This document shows, piece by piece, positions 6,532-14,298 of a stretch of DNA of 15,602 bases. Each line of letters starts with the position of its first letter. Position 1 is the stretch's first letter. The position numbers and the translations under genes are program-made. Source of the stretch: DBFJGL01 sp048394785 (GTDB lineage Bacteria > Bacillota > Clostridia > Christensenellales > CAG-917); contig DBFJGL010000108.1 in assembly GCA_048394785.1 (NCBI GenBank), forward strand, positions 1 through 15,602, in the 5' to 3' direction. A model generated the notes under the pieces. It ran no database searches and was not told the DNA's origin. It worked only from the letters and a program-made list of their open reading frames with translations.

Positions 6532-7336
6532 GATTATCATTGAAAATTATACGGTGGAAGCCACGCACGGCGTGAACCCCGAGGAGAAGACTGAAGCACA
6601 GCCGTTTTCCGTAAGCGCGGTGCTTTACGAAAATATATTGTCTGCCGCAAAAAGCGACGACGTCGACCAAACAACAAGTTATAGTGCCGTTTGCAAACGA
6701 ATAAAAGCCTTTTTCTGCGATAATTGCTTCAATTTGCTTGAAAAACTCGCCGACGATACGGCGCGGCTTATTTTGAGCGAATTCGATAAAATCGTCAGGG
6801 CGGAAGTCACGGTAAAAAAGCCGAAAGCTCCTATGAAGGGCAAGTTCGATTACGTCGCGGTGAGCTGTTGCCGCGAGTGGACAAGGGTGTTTTTATCCCT
6901 CGGCTCGAATATGGGCGACAGAAACGCCTATCTCGATAAAGCCGTAGAAATGCTGAAAGAGGATAAGAATATCCGCTTTATTAAAGAGAGCAACCGCTTG
7001 CAAAACGAGGCGTACGGCGGCGTCGCGAGCGGCGAGTTTATCAATTCCGCAGTCGAAATATACACCACGTATAAACCGCTCGAATTGCTTGACGCCGTTC
7101 ATAATATAGAAAACGAGTGCGGCAGAGTGCGCAGGGAGCGTTGGGGGGACAGAACTCTCGACGTCGACGTGCTGTTTTTCGGGAATGAAGTGTATGACGA
7201 GGGCGATTTGATCGTGCCGCACCCAGATATGCAAAATCGCTCGTTTGTGCTTTTGCCTATGTCGGAGCTTGCGCCAAACCTCATTCACCCCGTGCTGAAC
7301 AAGCGCATTTGTGAGCTGTTAAAGAATATTGAATAG
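6506..7336 (+). CDS. folBK: Bifunctional dihydroneopterin aldolase / HPPK (FolB-FolK fusion)
   Basis: One 276-residue polypeptide carries two consecutive pathway enzymes. Residues ~8-122 are dihydroneopterin aldolase: IIIENYTVEATHGVNPEEKT resembles the family's opening strand and binding loop, LLEKLADD (77-84) has the substrate-binding Glu, and VKKPKAPM (103-110) has the catalytic Lys. Residues ~127-276 are 6-hydroxymethyl-dihydropterin pyrophosphokinase: VFLSLGSNMGDR (128-139), GEFINSAVEI, NIENECGRVRRERWGDR, then RTLDVDVLFF with the two magnesium-binding Asp (219, 221), and VPHPDMQNRSFVLLPMSELAP. FolB-FolK fusions are known in Bacillota. The ATG at 6506 lies 26 bases inside folP and has no good ribosome binding site (only TTGAG nearby), so it probably depends on translation of folP; TTG at 6500 is an alternative. 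It ends the operon just before a terminator. Confidence 0.94.
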   Translation: MRAEQNYGKIIIENYTVEATHGVNPEEKTEAQPFSVSAVLYENILSAAKSDDVDQTTSYSAVCKRIKAFFCDNCFNLLEKLADDTARLILSEFDKIVRAEVTVKKPKAPMKGKFDYVAVSCCREWTRVFLSLGSNMGDRNAYLDKAVEMLKEDKNIRFIKESNRLQNEAYGGVASGEFINSAVEIYTTYKPLELLDAVHNIENECGRVRRERWGDRTLDVDVLFFGNEVYDEGDLIVPHPDMQNRSFVLLPMSELAPNLIHPVLNKRICELLKNIE

Positions 7337-7361
7337 AATTATAAATTGTTATTTCAAAGTT

Positions 7362-7388
7362 AAAAACGCCGCATATTGCGGCGTTTTT
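7362..7388. terminator. Bidirectional intrinsic terminator between folBK and serA
   Basis: AAAAACGCCGCA (7362-7373) and TGCGGCGTTTTT (7377-7388) form a perfect 12-bp stem with a 3-base loop. With A-runs on one side and T-runs on the other it can work on both strands. It lies 25 bases past the folBK stop and about 63 bases past the serA stop, between two convergent operons. Confidence 0.92.
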
Positions 7389-7451
7389 AAGTAATATCAA
7401 ATTGTTGCAACTCAGTCGGAATTAACGAAGTCGTTATCCGACGGCGCAGGC

Positions 7452-8546
7452 TTAATACACGTTTCTGACTTTTATAATTCCGTCGCCCGTTACGTCTGCG
7501 GCAGGTATCGGGGAGTCGCTGTCCACGATGGTATAAGTTATGCCGTTGCGCGTCGCAGATATGCCGTTTACGGGCAGTTTTGCGCCTTCCTCGGATATTA
7601 TCGTCAGACGGTGCGCGCCCTGTTTTTCCAAGGATATGTTGGGCATATTCACGGAGTTCTTTATATTGCCGTGCTCGATGTAGTCGACAAGTTCGCCTGC
7701 CGCCATAACGGCGCAGTTGTCTTCGGCTTCTTCCGTGGACGCTCCGAGGTGGGGTACCGCCACGATGCCTTCGCAGCCGAGGAGCTCCGCAACGGGGAAA
7801 TCGGTGACATATTTGCGCACTTTCTTTTGAGCAATCGCCGCTTTGACGTCCGCGTTTGCGACCAACTCGCCGCGAGCCGCGTTTATTATGATTACGCCGT
7901 CTTTCATTTTCGCGAAAGCGTTGCGGTCAAGCATATTCTTGGTTTCCGCAGTCATAGGCATATGCAGGCTGATAAAGTCGGCGGAAGAATACATCGCGTC
8001 CGGCGCGTCGAAAAGCGTGACGAAAGGTATTTCCGCTTTTGCCGCGTCGCCGATATAGGGGTCGTAACCGATGACTTCCATTCCGAGCGCGTGAGCCGCA
8101 ACCGCAACCTTTCTGCCTATTGCGCCCAAGCCGAGCACCGCAAGCGTTTTTCCGGTTATTTCGCTGCCGGCAAAAGCCGCCTTGCCTTTTTCCACTTGTT
8201 TTGCGACGTCGTCGCCGCTGAGCGTTGCCGCCCAGCCTGCCGCTTCGTTCACGTTGCGCGCGGCAAGAAGCATATAGCATATTACGAGCTCTTTGACGGC
8301 GTTTGCGTTTGCGCCGGGGGTGTTGAACACGCATATTCCGCGCTTTGCATAGTCCGCGTGCGGAATGTTGTTGACGCCTGCGCCTGCGCGCGCCACCGCA
8401 AGCAGTGTTTCGGGCACGGCGTATTCCGCCATATTGAAACTTCTTACCATAATGCCGACGGGCGCGTCGCTCTCGGCTGTCAGGTTATAACCCTTTAATA
8501 CGGGAGCGGCGAGGGGAGAGATTGCATTCAGTTTGAGTATATCCAT
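7452..8546 (-). CDS. serA: D-3-phosphoglycerate dehydrogenase with shortened ACT-like tail
   Basis: SerA oxidises 3-phosphoglycerate to 3-phosphohydroxypyruvate with NAD, the first step of serine synthesis. The 364-residue protein has AGAGVNNIPHADYAKRGI (54-71), NTPGANANAVKEL (75-87), the NAD-binding VLGLGAIGRKVA (137-148), NAARGELV with catalytic Arg225, and PHLGASTEEAEDN with catalytic His266. The usual GLDVFExEP region is replaced by VTDFPVAELLG, as in one SerA subgroup. The tail (310-364) resembles the two ends of an ACT regulatory domain, HRLTII and GITYTIVDSDSP plus GIIKVRNVY, but is only ~55 residues instead of ~70. The region that should hold the first ACT helix is largely absent. The start lies 17 bases after the serC stop with a weak ribosome binding site, so it is the second gene of a serC-serA operon. 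Confidence 0.93.
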   Translation of the reverse strand: MDILKLNAISPLAAPVLKGYNLTAESDAPVGIMVRSFNMAEYAVPETLLAVARAGAGVNNIPHADYAKRGICVFNTPGANANAVKELVICYMLLAARNVNEAAGWAATLSGDDVAKQVEKGKAAFAGSEITGKTLAVLGLGAIGRKVAVAAHALGMEVIGYDPYIGDAAKAEIPFVTLFDAPDAMYSSADFISLHMPMTAETKNMLDRNAFAKMKDGVIIINAARGELVANADVKAAIAQKKVRKYVTDFPVAELLGCEGIVAVPHLGASTEEAEDNCAVMAAGELVDYIEHGNIKNSVNMPNISLEKQGAHRLTIISEEGAKLPVNGISATRNGITYTIVDSDSPIPAADVTGDGIIKVRNVY

Positions 8547-8563
8547 ATCAGACCTGTAAATCG

Positions 8564-9637
8564 TTATTTGTTTTCGCTTTCGAACTGCTTCATATAAGCG
8601 ATGAGTTTTTCCACGCCTTCGACGGGCATTGCGTTGTAGATGCTTGCGCGCATACCGCCTACGAGCTTGTGACCTTTGAGCGATACAAGACCGTTTGCTT
8701 CCGCTCCTTTGATAAAGGCGGCGTCAAGCTCCGCAGAGGGGGAAACGAAGGGGACGTTCATCATAGACCTGTCCTCTTTCACGACGCTGTTTGTGTAGAA
8801 GGACGAACCGTCGATAAAGTCATAGAGCATATCCGCTTTTTCGCGGTTGATTTTTTGCATAACTTTAAGACCGCCCAACTTTTTAAGATAACGCAGATTG
8901 AGCATCATCATATAAATCGCCCAGCAGGGAGGAGTGTTGTAAAGGCTGTCCGCGTCCGCCTGCGTGGAGTATTTGAGCATAGTCGGGCAAACGGGCATTT
9001 CGCCGCCGAGCATATCCTTTCTCACGATGACGAGGGTTACGCCTGCGGGGGCAAGGTTTTTCTGCGCGCCCGCGTAAATTAGCGCGTATTTGCTGACGTC
9101 CGTAGGCTCGGACATAATGCAGGAGCTCAAATCCGCCGCTATCGGCAGATCGGTGTCGGGCAAAGTCCAATATTTGGTGCCGAAAATGGTGTTGTTTTCG
9201 GTGATGTGCAGATAATCCGCGTCTGCTCTGAATTCGCTTTTGGCGGGCTTGGGTATGTAGGTATATTTGTCCGCTTCGGAAGACGCGACCAACTTGATGT
9301 CGCCGTATTTCAAAGCCTCTTTGTATGCCTTTTTGGAGAAGTTGCCCGTGACGATATAGTCCGCTTTGCCCGTCTTCAAAAGGTTGAGCGGAACCGCTTC
9401 GAACTGAGTGGACGCGCCGCCCTGAACGAGAAGAACGTGATAGTTTTCGGGTACGTCGAGCAACTCGCGCACGAGAGATATACATTCCTTGTGAATTGCG
9501 TCGTAATGCTTGCCTCTGTGGGACATTTCCATAACGCTCATACCGGAGCCGTTGTAGTCGGCGATGTTGTTACCGGCCTCCAACACTACCTCCAAGGGGA
9601 GCATCGAGGGACCTGCGGAAAAGTTATAAACTCTCAT
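8564..9637 (-). CDS. serC: Phosphoserine aminotransferase
   Basis: SerC is a PLP enzyme that transfers an amino group from glutamate to 3-phosphohydroxypyruvate, giving phosphoserine; it can also serve pyridoxal phosphate synthesis in some bacteria. The 357-residue protein starts with the family hallmark VYNFSAGPSMLP and has MEMSHRGKHYDAIHKE (36-51), VQGGASTQFEAVPLN (71-85) with the phosphate-binding GGAST, and ADLSSCIMSEPTDVSKYALI (168-187). PLP-binding Lys193 lies in YAGAQKNLAPAG, followed by NTPPCWAIYMM and GMRASIYNAMPVEGVEKL near the end. The length is normal. The ATG at 9637 has AGGAGG 6 bases upstream. It is the first gene of the serine operon, with serA 17 bases downstream. No serB-type phosphatase is in the window. 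Confidence 0.95.
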   Translation of the reverse strand: MRVYNFSAGPSMLPLEVVLEAGNNIADYNGSGMSVMEMSHRGKHYDAIHKECISLVRELLDVPENYHVLLVQGGASTQFEAVPLNLLKTGKADYIVTGNFSKKAYKEALKYGDIKLVASSEADKYTYIPKPAKSEFRADADYLHITENNTIFGTKYWTLPDTDLPIAADLSSCIMSEPTDVSKYALIYAGAQKNLAPAGVTLVIVRKDMLGGEMPVCPTMLKYSTQADADSLYNTPPCWAIYMMMLNLRYLKKLGGLKVMQKINREKADMLYDFIDGSSFYTNSVVKEDRSMMNVPFVSPSAELDAAFIKGAEANGLVSLKGHKLVGGMRASIYNAMPVEGVEKLIAYMKQFESENK

Positions 9638-9664
9638 TTGAGCCTCCTGATTGCGTTTTTAAGC

Positions 9665-9694
9665 ATTATACAACCCAAACGCCTTGTTTGTAAA
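9665..9694 (-). promoter_or_regulatory. Promoter of the serC-serA operon
   Basis: On the minus strand TTTACA (9689-9694) and a perfect TATAAT (9665-9670) are 18 bases apart. The predicted start near 9658 leaves a leader of only about 20 bases before serC, too short for a riboswitch, so any control would be at the promoter. Confidence 0.75.
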
Positions 9695-9784
9695 CACAAT
9701 TTCCGCATTTAAGATATACTATTCCGTCCTTTTTCGTGCGAATTCCGCGACTTTTGCTCAAGTGAACGGATAATTGAAATAAAG

Positions 9785-9813
9785 TTGATTATTATCATTG
9801 AATGTTGTATTAT
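9785..9813 (+). promoter_or_regulatory. Candidate promoter of the RNase J gene
   Basis: TTGATT (9785-9790) and TATTAT (9808-9813) are 17 bases apart; an overlapping TATAAT at 9811-9816 has a less favourable 20-base spacing. The resulting leader of about 85 bases before the start at 9906 shows no structure I can name. Confidence 0.55.
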
Positions 9814-9905
9814 AATTAATTGGATAATAACGGTTGACCGCACGGCTCCGCAGTTTGCGTTTTTGGCGCGGAGGTATGAATTTGCAGGCGGTTAAAGGAG
9901 TATAA

Positions 9906-11537
9906 ATGGCAAAAAGCATAAAAGTCACGTTTTTGGGAGGGGTCGGCGAAATAGGCAAAAATATGACCGCTCTCGAATGCGGCGACGATATAGTGATTGT
10001 GGACTGCGGAGCGGCGTTCGCAGGAGAGGACGCTCCGGGCGTGGACGCAATCATTCCCGACATCACTTATATAAAAGAAAACAGACGCAAGCTCAGAGGC
10101 ATCGTGCTCACCCACGGACACGAAGACCACATAGGCGCGATACCTTATTACGCGGACATACTCAACGTGCCCGTGTTCGGCACGGCGTTGACGCTCGGTC
10201 TGCTCGACCGCAAACTCGAATTTACGGGAAAGCGTATTAAGGGCGTGACCGTAAGCGAAGGCGATACGATAAGGCTGGGTTGTTTCGAGATTGAGTTCAT
10301 AAAGGTGGCGCACTCGATGGCGGGAGCGTGCGCGCTTGCGATTAACACTCCCGTGGGCACGGTGTTCGTGACGGGCGATTTCAAAATCGACAGCACGCCG
10401 ATTGACGGCAAACGCACCAACATTCAGCGCATTGCCGAAATCGGAGCAAAGGGAGTGCTGCTTATGCTCGGCGAGTCCACAAACGTGGAAAGGAAGGGGT
10501 CTTCCACTTCCGAAAAAGCCGTGGGGGAGGGGTTGGAAAACATTTTTGTCGCAAACCCCGACAAGCGTATCGTCATCGCGACGTTCGCCTCCTCCAATTA
10601 CCGCGTACAGCAGATACTTTGGCTTGCGTCCAAATACGGCAGAAAAGTCGTGCTTGCAGGCAAGAGCATGAAGGCGATAGTGGACGTGGCAAGCCGCGTC
10701 GGCGAGCTCGAAATCCCCAAGGGCGTGCTTGTGGACGGCGTGGGTAAAATCGATGCAAACAAACTCGTCATACTCGCAACCGGCTCGCAGGGAGAACCTA
10801 TGAGCGCGCTCAACAAGATGTCCAAAGGCGACTTCAATAAAATCAGCGTGGGCGGCGGCGACGTGGTGGTGCTCAGTTCTTCGCCCATTCCCGGCAACGA
10901 AAAATCCGTTTACGGCGTAATCAACAATCTGTTCCGGCTCGGCGCGGACGTGATTTACGACGCTATGAACGACGTGCACGTTTCGGGACACGCATATGAG
11001 GAAGAACTCAAAATAATGCTTTCTCTCGTGCGTCCGCATTACTTTATGCCCGTACACGGCGAATACAGGCATCAGTTCAAGCACGCGACAATCGCGAACA
11101 AGCTGGACATACCCAAGAAGAACATCGTAATTCCCAACCTCGGAGAACAGTACGGCGTGAATAAGAGCGGAATAAAACTGCACACGAGAGTGCCGTCCGG
11201 CAAAGTTTACGTTGACGGCGGTATCGTCGACGACGGCGACGCGCTGGTCAGCGAGCGCAGGTCGCTTGCCGAATACGGAATGATACTCATTCTGAGCACG
11301 GTCGATTCCGAAAGAGGAGTGATTGCGGGCGACGTCGAGATAGTGACGAGAGGCTATAATATGACTGACGAGGTGCAGGATACCATTCGCCGCACCGTAG
11401 TGACTGCCGTTGAAAATTCGGACTTCGCCGCGGAGGGGCTGGACGGCGTTATCCGCATTGTCAAAAAAGCCGTCAAAAAACAGCTTTACCGCGACAGACA
11501 GTTCCCCATTATAATCCCCGTACTCATCGAGGACTGA
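9906..11537 (+). CDS. rnj: Ribonuclease J
   Basis: RNase J is the metallo-beta-lactamase/beta-CASP ribonuclease with 5'-3' exo- and endonuclease activity that drives mRNA decay and rRNA maturation in Bacillota. The 543-residue protein has FLGGVGEIGKNMTALE (9-24), the zinc motif LTHGHEDHIGAIPY (68-81), the histidine of KVAHSMAGA (His136), VTGDFKID (155-162, Asp158), the beta-CASP domain with FASSNYRVQQI (227-237), ATGSQGEPMSAL (291-302) and VHVSGHAYEEEL (357-368), then MPVHGEYRH (His384). It finishes with the usual PIIIPVLIED tail. All metal ligands are present. Two motifs differ from the commonest family sequences: HSMAGA for HSIPDS and LGESTNVE for LSDSTNAE. The start follows AAAGGAG at a 5-base spacing. 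A glycosyltransferase-like gene follows 20 bases downstream, so the two are probably co-transcribed. Confidence 0.94.
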   Translation: MAKSIKVTFLGGVGEIGKNMTALECGDDIVIVDCGAAFAGEDAPGVDAIIPDITYIKENRRKLRGIVLTHGHEDHIGAIPYYADILNVPVFGTALTLGLLDRKLEFTGKRIKGVTVSEGDTIRLGCFEIEFIKVAHSMAGACALAINTPVGTVFVTGDFKIDSTPIDGKRTNIQRIAEIGAKGVLLMLGESTNVERKGSSTSEKAVGEGLENIFVANPDKRIVIATFASSNYRVQQILWLASKYGRKVVLAGKSMKAIVDVASRVGELEIPKGVLVDGVGKIDANKLVILATGSQGEPMSALNKMSKGDFNKISVGGGDVVVLSSSPIPGNEKSVYGVINNLFRLGADVIYDAMNDVHVSGHAYEEELKIMLSLVRPHYFMPVHGEYRHQFKHATIANKLDIPKKNIVIPNLGEQYGVNKSGIKLHTRVPSGKVYVDGGIVDDGDALVSERRSLAEYGMILILSTVDSERGVIAGDVEIVTRGYNMTDEVQDTIRRTVVTAVENSDFAAEGLDGVIRIVKKAVKKQLYRDRQFPIIIPVLIED

Positions 11538-11557
11538 TATAGGTTGCAGGAGGAGAT

Positions 11558-12643
11558 ATGCGGCGCAAACCGATTATACTCATACTGACGTCGAGAGACG
11601 AAATAGGGCGTGAAGCCGAGCTTATAAAAAGCGCGGTGCTTGCTCACGGCACCCATAACGTGGTGGTGCTCACCGATGCTCAGTACGGCAAAAGGGCAAA
11701 GACGTCCAAAATAGACAGATTGCTCGACAGCGGCGGCGATTATATCAATATCCTTGAAAAACGCGACAGGAGTTTGCTTCGCGAAAAGCTGAAAGCTCAG
11801 CCTCATTCCATTGTGGCGCGCAGGGTGGCGAATGCGGTTTTAAGATATAATCCCGAGTATATTCTCGCCATCACCCCGTACGCTCATCATTGCGCGGTGG
11901 TCGCGAAACAAAAGGCTCAGTTTACGGCTCCCATACTTTATTACGTCAATACGTTTGCCGCGGACAGCCGCGCATACGACGACAGCACCGACGTCTTCAT
12001 AGTGGACAATCAGGGCGTGAAAACCGACTTGGTTAAGTCAGGCGTAGCCCCCGGCAGAATTATAACTTTGGGGCTGCCGTTTACAGCCGAAAGAAAGAGT
12101 TTTCTCGAAATCGCTTCGCGCAAACAGGAGCTGGGACTGCCTAAAACGCGCACCGTTTTTTTATTTGAAAAGAACGCGAAAATCAGAGACGAACTTTTCG
12201 AGCTGCTTTCCGACCAAGGCGATATTATAAACCTTATCGTATATGCGGAGGAGGGCAAGCATACGGCGGAAATGAGGGCGCGCGCCGCAGACTCGGGAAT
12301 AACGGCGGTGTTTTTCTCGAAGACGGACGACGTGGACGAATTTATGTCGGTCAGCGATATGGCGGTGACTTGTTTCGACGTGTCGGTCATTTACAAATGT
12401 TTCAAGCTGGGCATACCCGCAGTTGTAAAAACGGAGGGAAAGCGGCACGCGAAAGACGTAAGGTATCTTGCGGAAAACTCGCTTGCGCTAAAAATTACGG
12501 ACAGTATAGACGTCGTGCGCTGCGTGTACGCGCTTCTTCAAACGGACGAATATACGCGCATCGTGAAAGCCGGCGATAAGTATTCGGAGCATAGTTCCGT
12601 GGACAGCATAGCGGAATATCTCGTCGGATACGTTTCCGCCTGA
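11558..12643 (+). CDS. Divergent GT-B-fold glycosyltransferase-like protein (MGDG synthase/UgtP-like), motifs degenerate
   Basis: A 361-residue soluble protein without signal peptide or membrane segment. Its layout recalls the MurG/UgtP/MGDG-synthase group, which move a sugar from a UDP-sugar to a lipid at the inner membrane face. It has an opening strand PIILILTSRDEIGREAELIK (5-24), a linker DVFIVDNQGVKTDLVKSGVAP (145-165) followed by GRIITLGLPF, and a C-terminal VFFSKTDDVDEFMSVSDMAV (251-270) leading to YKCFKLGIPAVV. However, the N-terminal SxGxGH-type loop is absent, and where family members have a KPGGLT-like donor-binding stretch this one reads TCFDVSVIYK. It may therefore be a non-catalytic relative or bind something else. 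The start has AGGAGGAG upstream at a short spacing. It is probably co-transcribed with RNase J. The family call rests on recalled pattern similarity only. Confidence 0.5.
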   Translation: MRRKPIILILTSRDEIGREAELIKSAVLAHGTHNVVVLTDAQYGKRAKTSKIDRLLDSGGDYINILEKRDRSLLREKLKAQPHSIVARRVANAVLRYNPEYILAITPYAHHCAVVAKQKAQFTAPILYYVNTFAADSRAYDDSTDVFIVDNQGVKTDLVKSGVAPGRIITLGLPFTAERKSFLEIASRKQELGLPKTRTVFLFEKNAKIRDELFELLSDQGDIINLIVYAEEGKHTAEMRARAADSGITAVFFSKTDDVDEFMSVSDMAVTCFDVSVIYKCFKLGIPAVVKTEGKRHAKDVRYLAENSLALKITDSIDVVRCVYALLQTDEYTRIVKAGDKYSEHSSVDSIAEYLVGYVSA

Positions 12644-12765
12644 CGACAAATACAACAGACGCATAAAACTTATTCGCTCAATGGGTTATATGCGTAAACG
12701 GCGGTTAATAAACCTAAAACTTACAGATAAACACAGGCTTTTGAGTTGAAGCCATACGGAGAATA

Positions 12766-14076
12766 ATGAAACCTTTGATTGCGGTGGTCGGAAGACCGAA
12801 CGTAGGTAAATCGACGCTGTTCAACAAACTCGCGGGCAGCCGTATATCCATTGTGGAAAATACGCCGGGGGTTACGCGCGACAGAGTGTATGCGGACTGC
12901 GAGTGGTGCGGCAAAACTTTTACGCTTATCGACACGGGCGGACTCGAACTTAAAAGCGAGGACGAGATGTGGTCGCATATCCGCACGCAGGTGGAAATCG
13001 CGGTGGAAAGCGCGAATGCCATCGTGTACGTCGTCGACGGCAAAACGGGACTCACGCTCGACGACCAGGCGGTGTGCACTTATCTCAGAAAGGCAAAAGT
13101 GCCCGTTATCGTCGCGGTCAACAAGCTCGATAACAACGAAACGCATCTGCTTTACGATTTTTACGCGCTCGGTTTCGGCGAGCCGTACGGCGTAAGCGCG
13201 GAACAGGGCAAGGGGCTCGGAGATTTGCTCGACGCAATGCTCGAAGCCGTGGAAGGAGCGGAGATCGGAGAGGAAGACGATTCGCTTAAAATCGCAATCG
13301 TCGGCAAGCCGAACGCAGGTAAGAGCTCGCTTGTAAACAGACTGCTCGGCTATGAAAGGGTTATAGTCAGCAATATCGCTGGCACGACGCGCGACGCGAT
13401 AGACACCGCGCTTACCTATAACGGTGAGAATTATACGTTAATCGATACCGCGGGTATGCGCAAGCGCAAAAGCGTCAGCGAGGACTTGGAGCGGTACAGC
13501 GTAATGCGCGCTCTGCTTGCGGTGCGCCGCGCCGACGTAGTGATGATTGTGTGCGACGCAAACGAAGGTATGACGGAACAGGACGTCAAAATAGCGGGTT
13601 TCGTGCACGACGAGGGCAAACCGTCCGTCATTGTTATGAACAAGTGGGACTTGGTGGATAAAGATACTCACACCGTAGAAAAATTCGAGGGCAGACTGCG
13701 CGAAGAACTCAAATTTATGGATTATTTCAAGTCCGTGTACGTGTCTGCCAAAAGCGGAAAGAGGGTGGAAAATCTGCTGCCGCTCGCAAAAAAAGCGGTG
13801 GAAAACGCAAACCGCCGCATAAGCACGGGGCTTCTCAACGAGGTAATGCACGACGCAATCCGCATAAGCGAACCTCCGTCCAAACTCGGCAAAAAACTGA
13901 AAATTTACTACATTACGCAGGTCGCGGTGGCTCCGCCGTCCTTTGTAATAAAAGTCAACGAGCCCGAAATGGTGCATTTCAGCTACAAGCGTTATCTCGA
14001 AAACGCGCTGAGAAAATCTTTCGATTTCGGCTGTACGCCCATAAAGCTGTTTATCCGCAAGAATTCCGAAGAATAG
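12766..14076 (+). CDS. der: Ribosome assembly GTPase Der (EngA)
   Basis: Der has two tandem GTPase domains and a KH-like domain and acts in late assembly of the 50S subunit. In the 436-residue product the first GTPase domain has GRPNVGKS (9-16), PGVTRDR, DTGG (56-59) and NKLD (119-122). The second has GKPNAGKS (180-187), AGTTRDAID, DTAG (227-230) and NKWD (292-295). An acidic linker (GAEIGEEDDS) joins them. The KH-like domain covers about 350-436, ending in FGCTPIKLFIRK. Length and all nucleotide-binding motifs are normal. ATG at 12766 follows CGGAGAA; the reading frame before it gives no better start. The 122-base gap from the previous gene holds a GGCTT/AAGCC inverted repeat just before the ribosome binding site and an ACGCATA/TATGCGT pair at 12659-12695, neither of clear meaning. 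I saw no convincing promoter there, so read-through from rnj is possible. Confidence 0.96.
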   Translation: MKPLIAVVGRPNVGKSTLFNKLAGSRISIVENTPGVTRDRVYADCEWCGKTFTLIDTGGLELKSEDEMWSHIRTQVEIAVESANAIVYVVDGKTGLTLDDQAVCTYLRKAKVPVIVAVNKLDNNETHLLYDFYALGFGEPYGVSAEQGKGLGDLLDAMLEAVEGAEIGEEDDSLKIAIVGKPNAGKSSLVNRLLGYERVIVSNIAGTTRDAIDTALTYNGENYTLIDTAGMRKRKSVSEDLERYSVMRALLAVRRADVVMIVCDANEGMTEQDVKIAGFVHDEGKPSVIVMNKWDLVDKDTHTVEKFEGRLREELKFMDYFKSVYVSAKSGKRVENLLPLAKKAVENANRRISTGLLNEVMHDAIRISEPPSKLGKKLKIYYITQVAVAPPSFVIKVNEPEMVHFSYKRYLENALRKSFDFGCTPIKLFIRKNSEE

Positions 14077-14094
14077 CGATTAAAGGCAGAATTT

Positions 14095-14110
14095 CGGCGG
14101 CGCCGTTTTT
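14095..14110 (+). terminator. Weak intrinsic terminator after der
   Basis: CGGC (14095-14098) and GCCG (14102-14105) form a short GC stem with a 3-base loop followed by five Ts, 19 bases past the der stop. An alternative longer-range CGCCGT/ACGGCG pairing ending in TTTT lies just downstream. The stem is short, so confidence is low. Confidence 0.35.
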
Positions 14111-14226
14111 GACGGGTGCGCTTTGCCGATTGCGGACGGCGTTTTGCGGATAAAATGCGATAAATGCGCCTTGCGCCGAGTCCTCGCCGAGAATAAAACC
14201 ATATAATAAAACAGGGCATAAATCAG

Positions 14227-14255
14227 TTGCGGAGAGCGGCAAGCTGTGATAATAT
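14227..14255 (+). promoter_or_regulatory. Candidate promoter of the aminotransferase gene
   Basis: TTGCGG (14227-14232) and TAATAT (14250-14255) are 17 bases apart, giving a leader of about 37 bases before the ATG at 14299. The -35 box is only a partial match. The rest of the 222-base gap after der shows nothing else I can name. Confidence 0.45.
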
Positions 14256-14298
14256 TTGTAAATAAATTTACAGCGGAGTTTATCCCGACGGAGGTAAA

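Noticed and set aside
9816..11183. A 455-codon open frame on the minus strand across RNase J
   Set aside because: It lies wholly opposite a clear RNase J gene, is His/Arg/Val-rich as expected from a codon mirror, has no ribosome binding site and no recognisable domain.
14202..14207. TATAAT as a promoter -10 box before the aminotransferase
   Set aside because: No acceptable -35 element lies at 16-19 bases upstream; the TTGCGG/TAATAT pair downstream is better placed.
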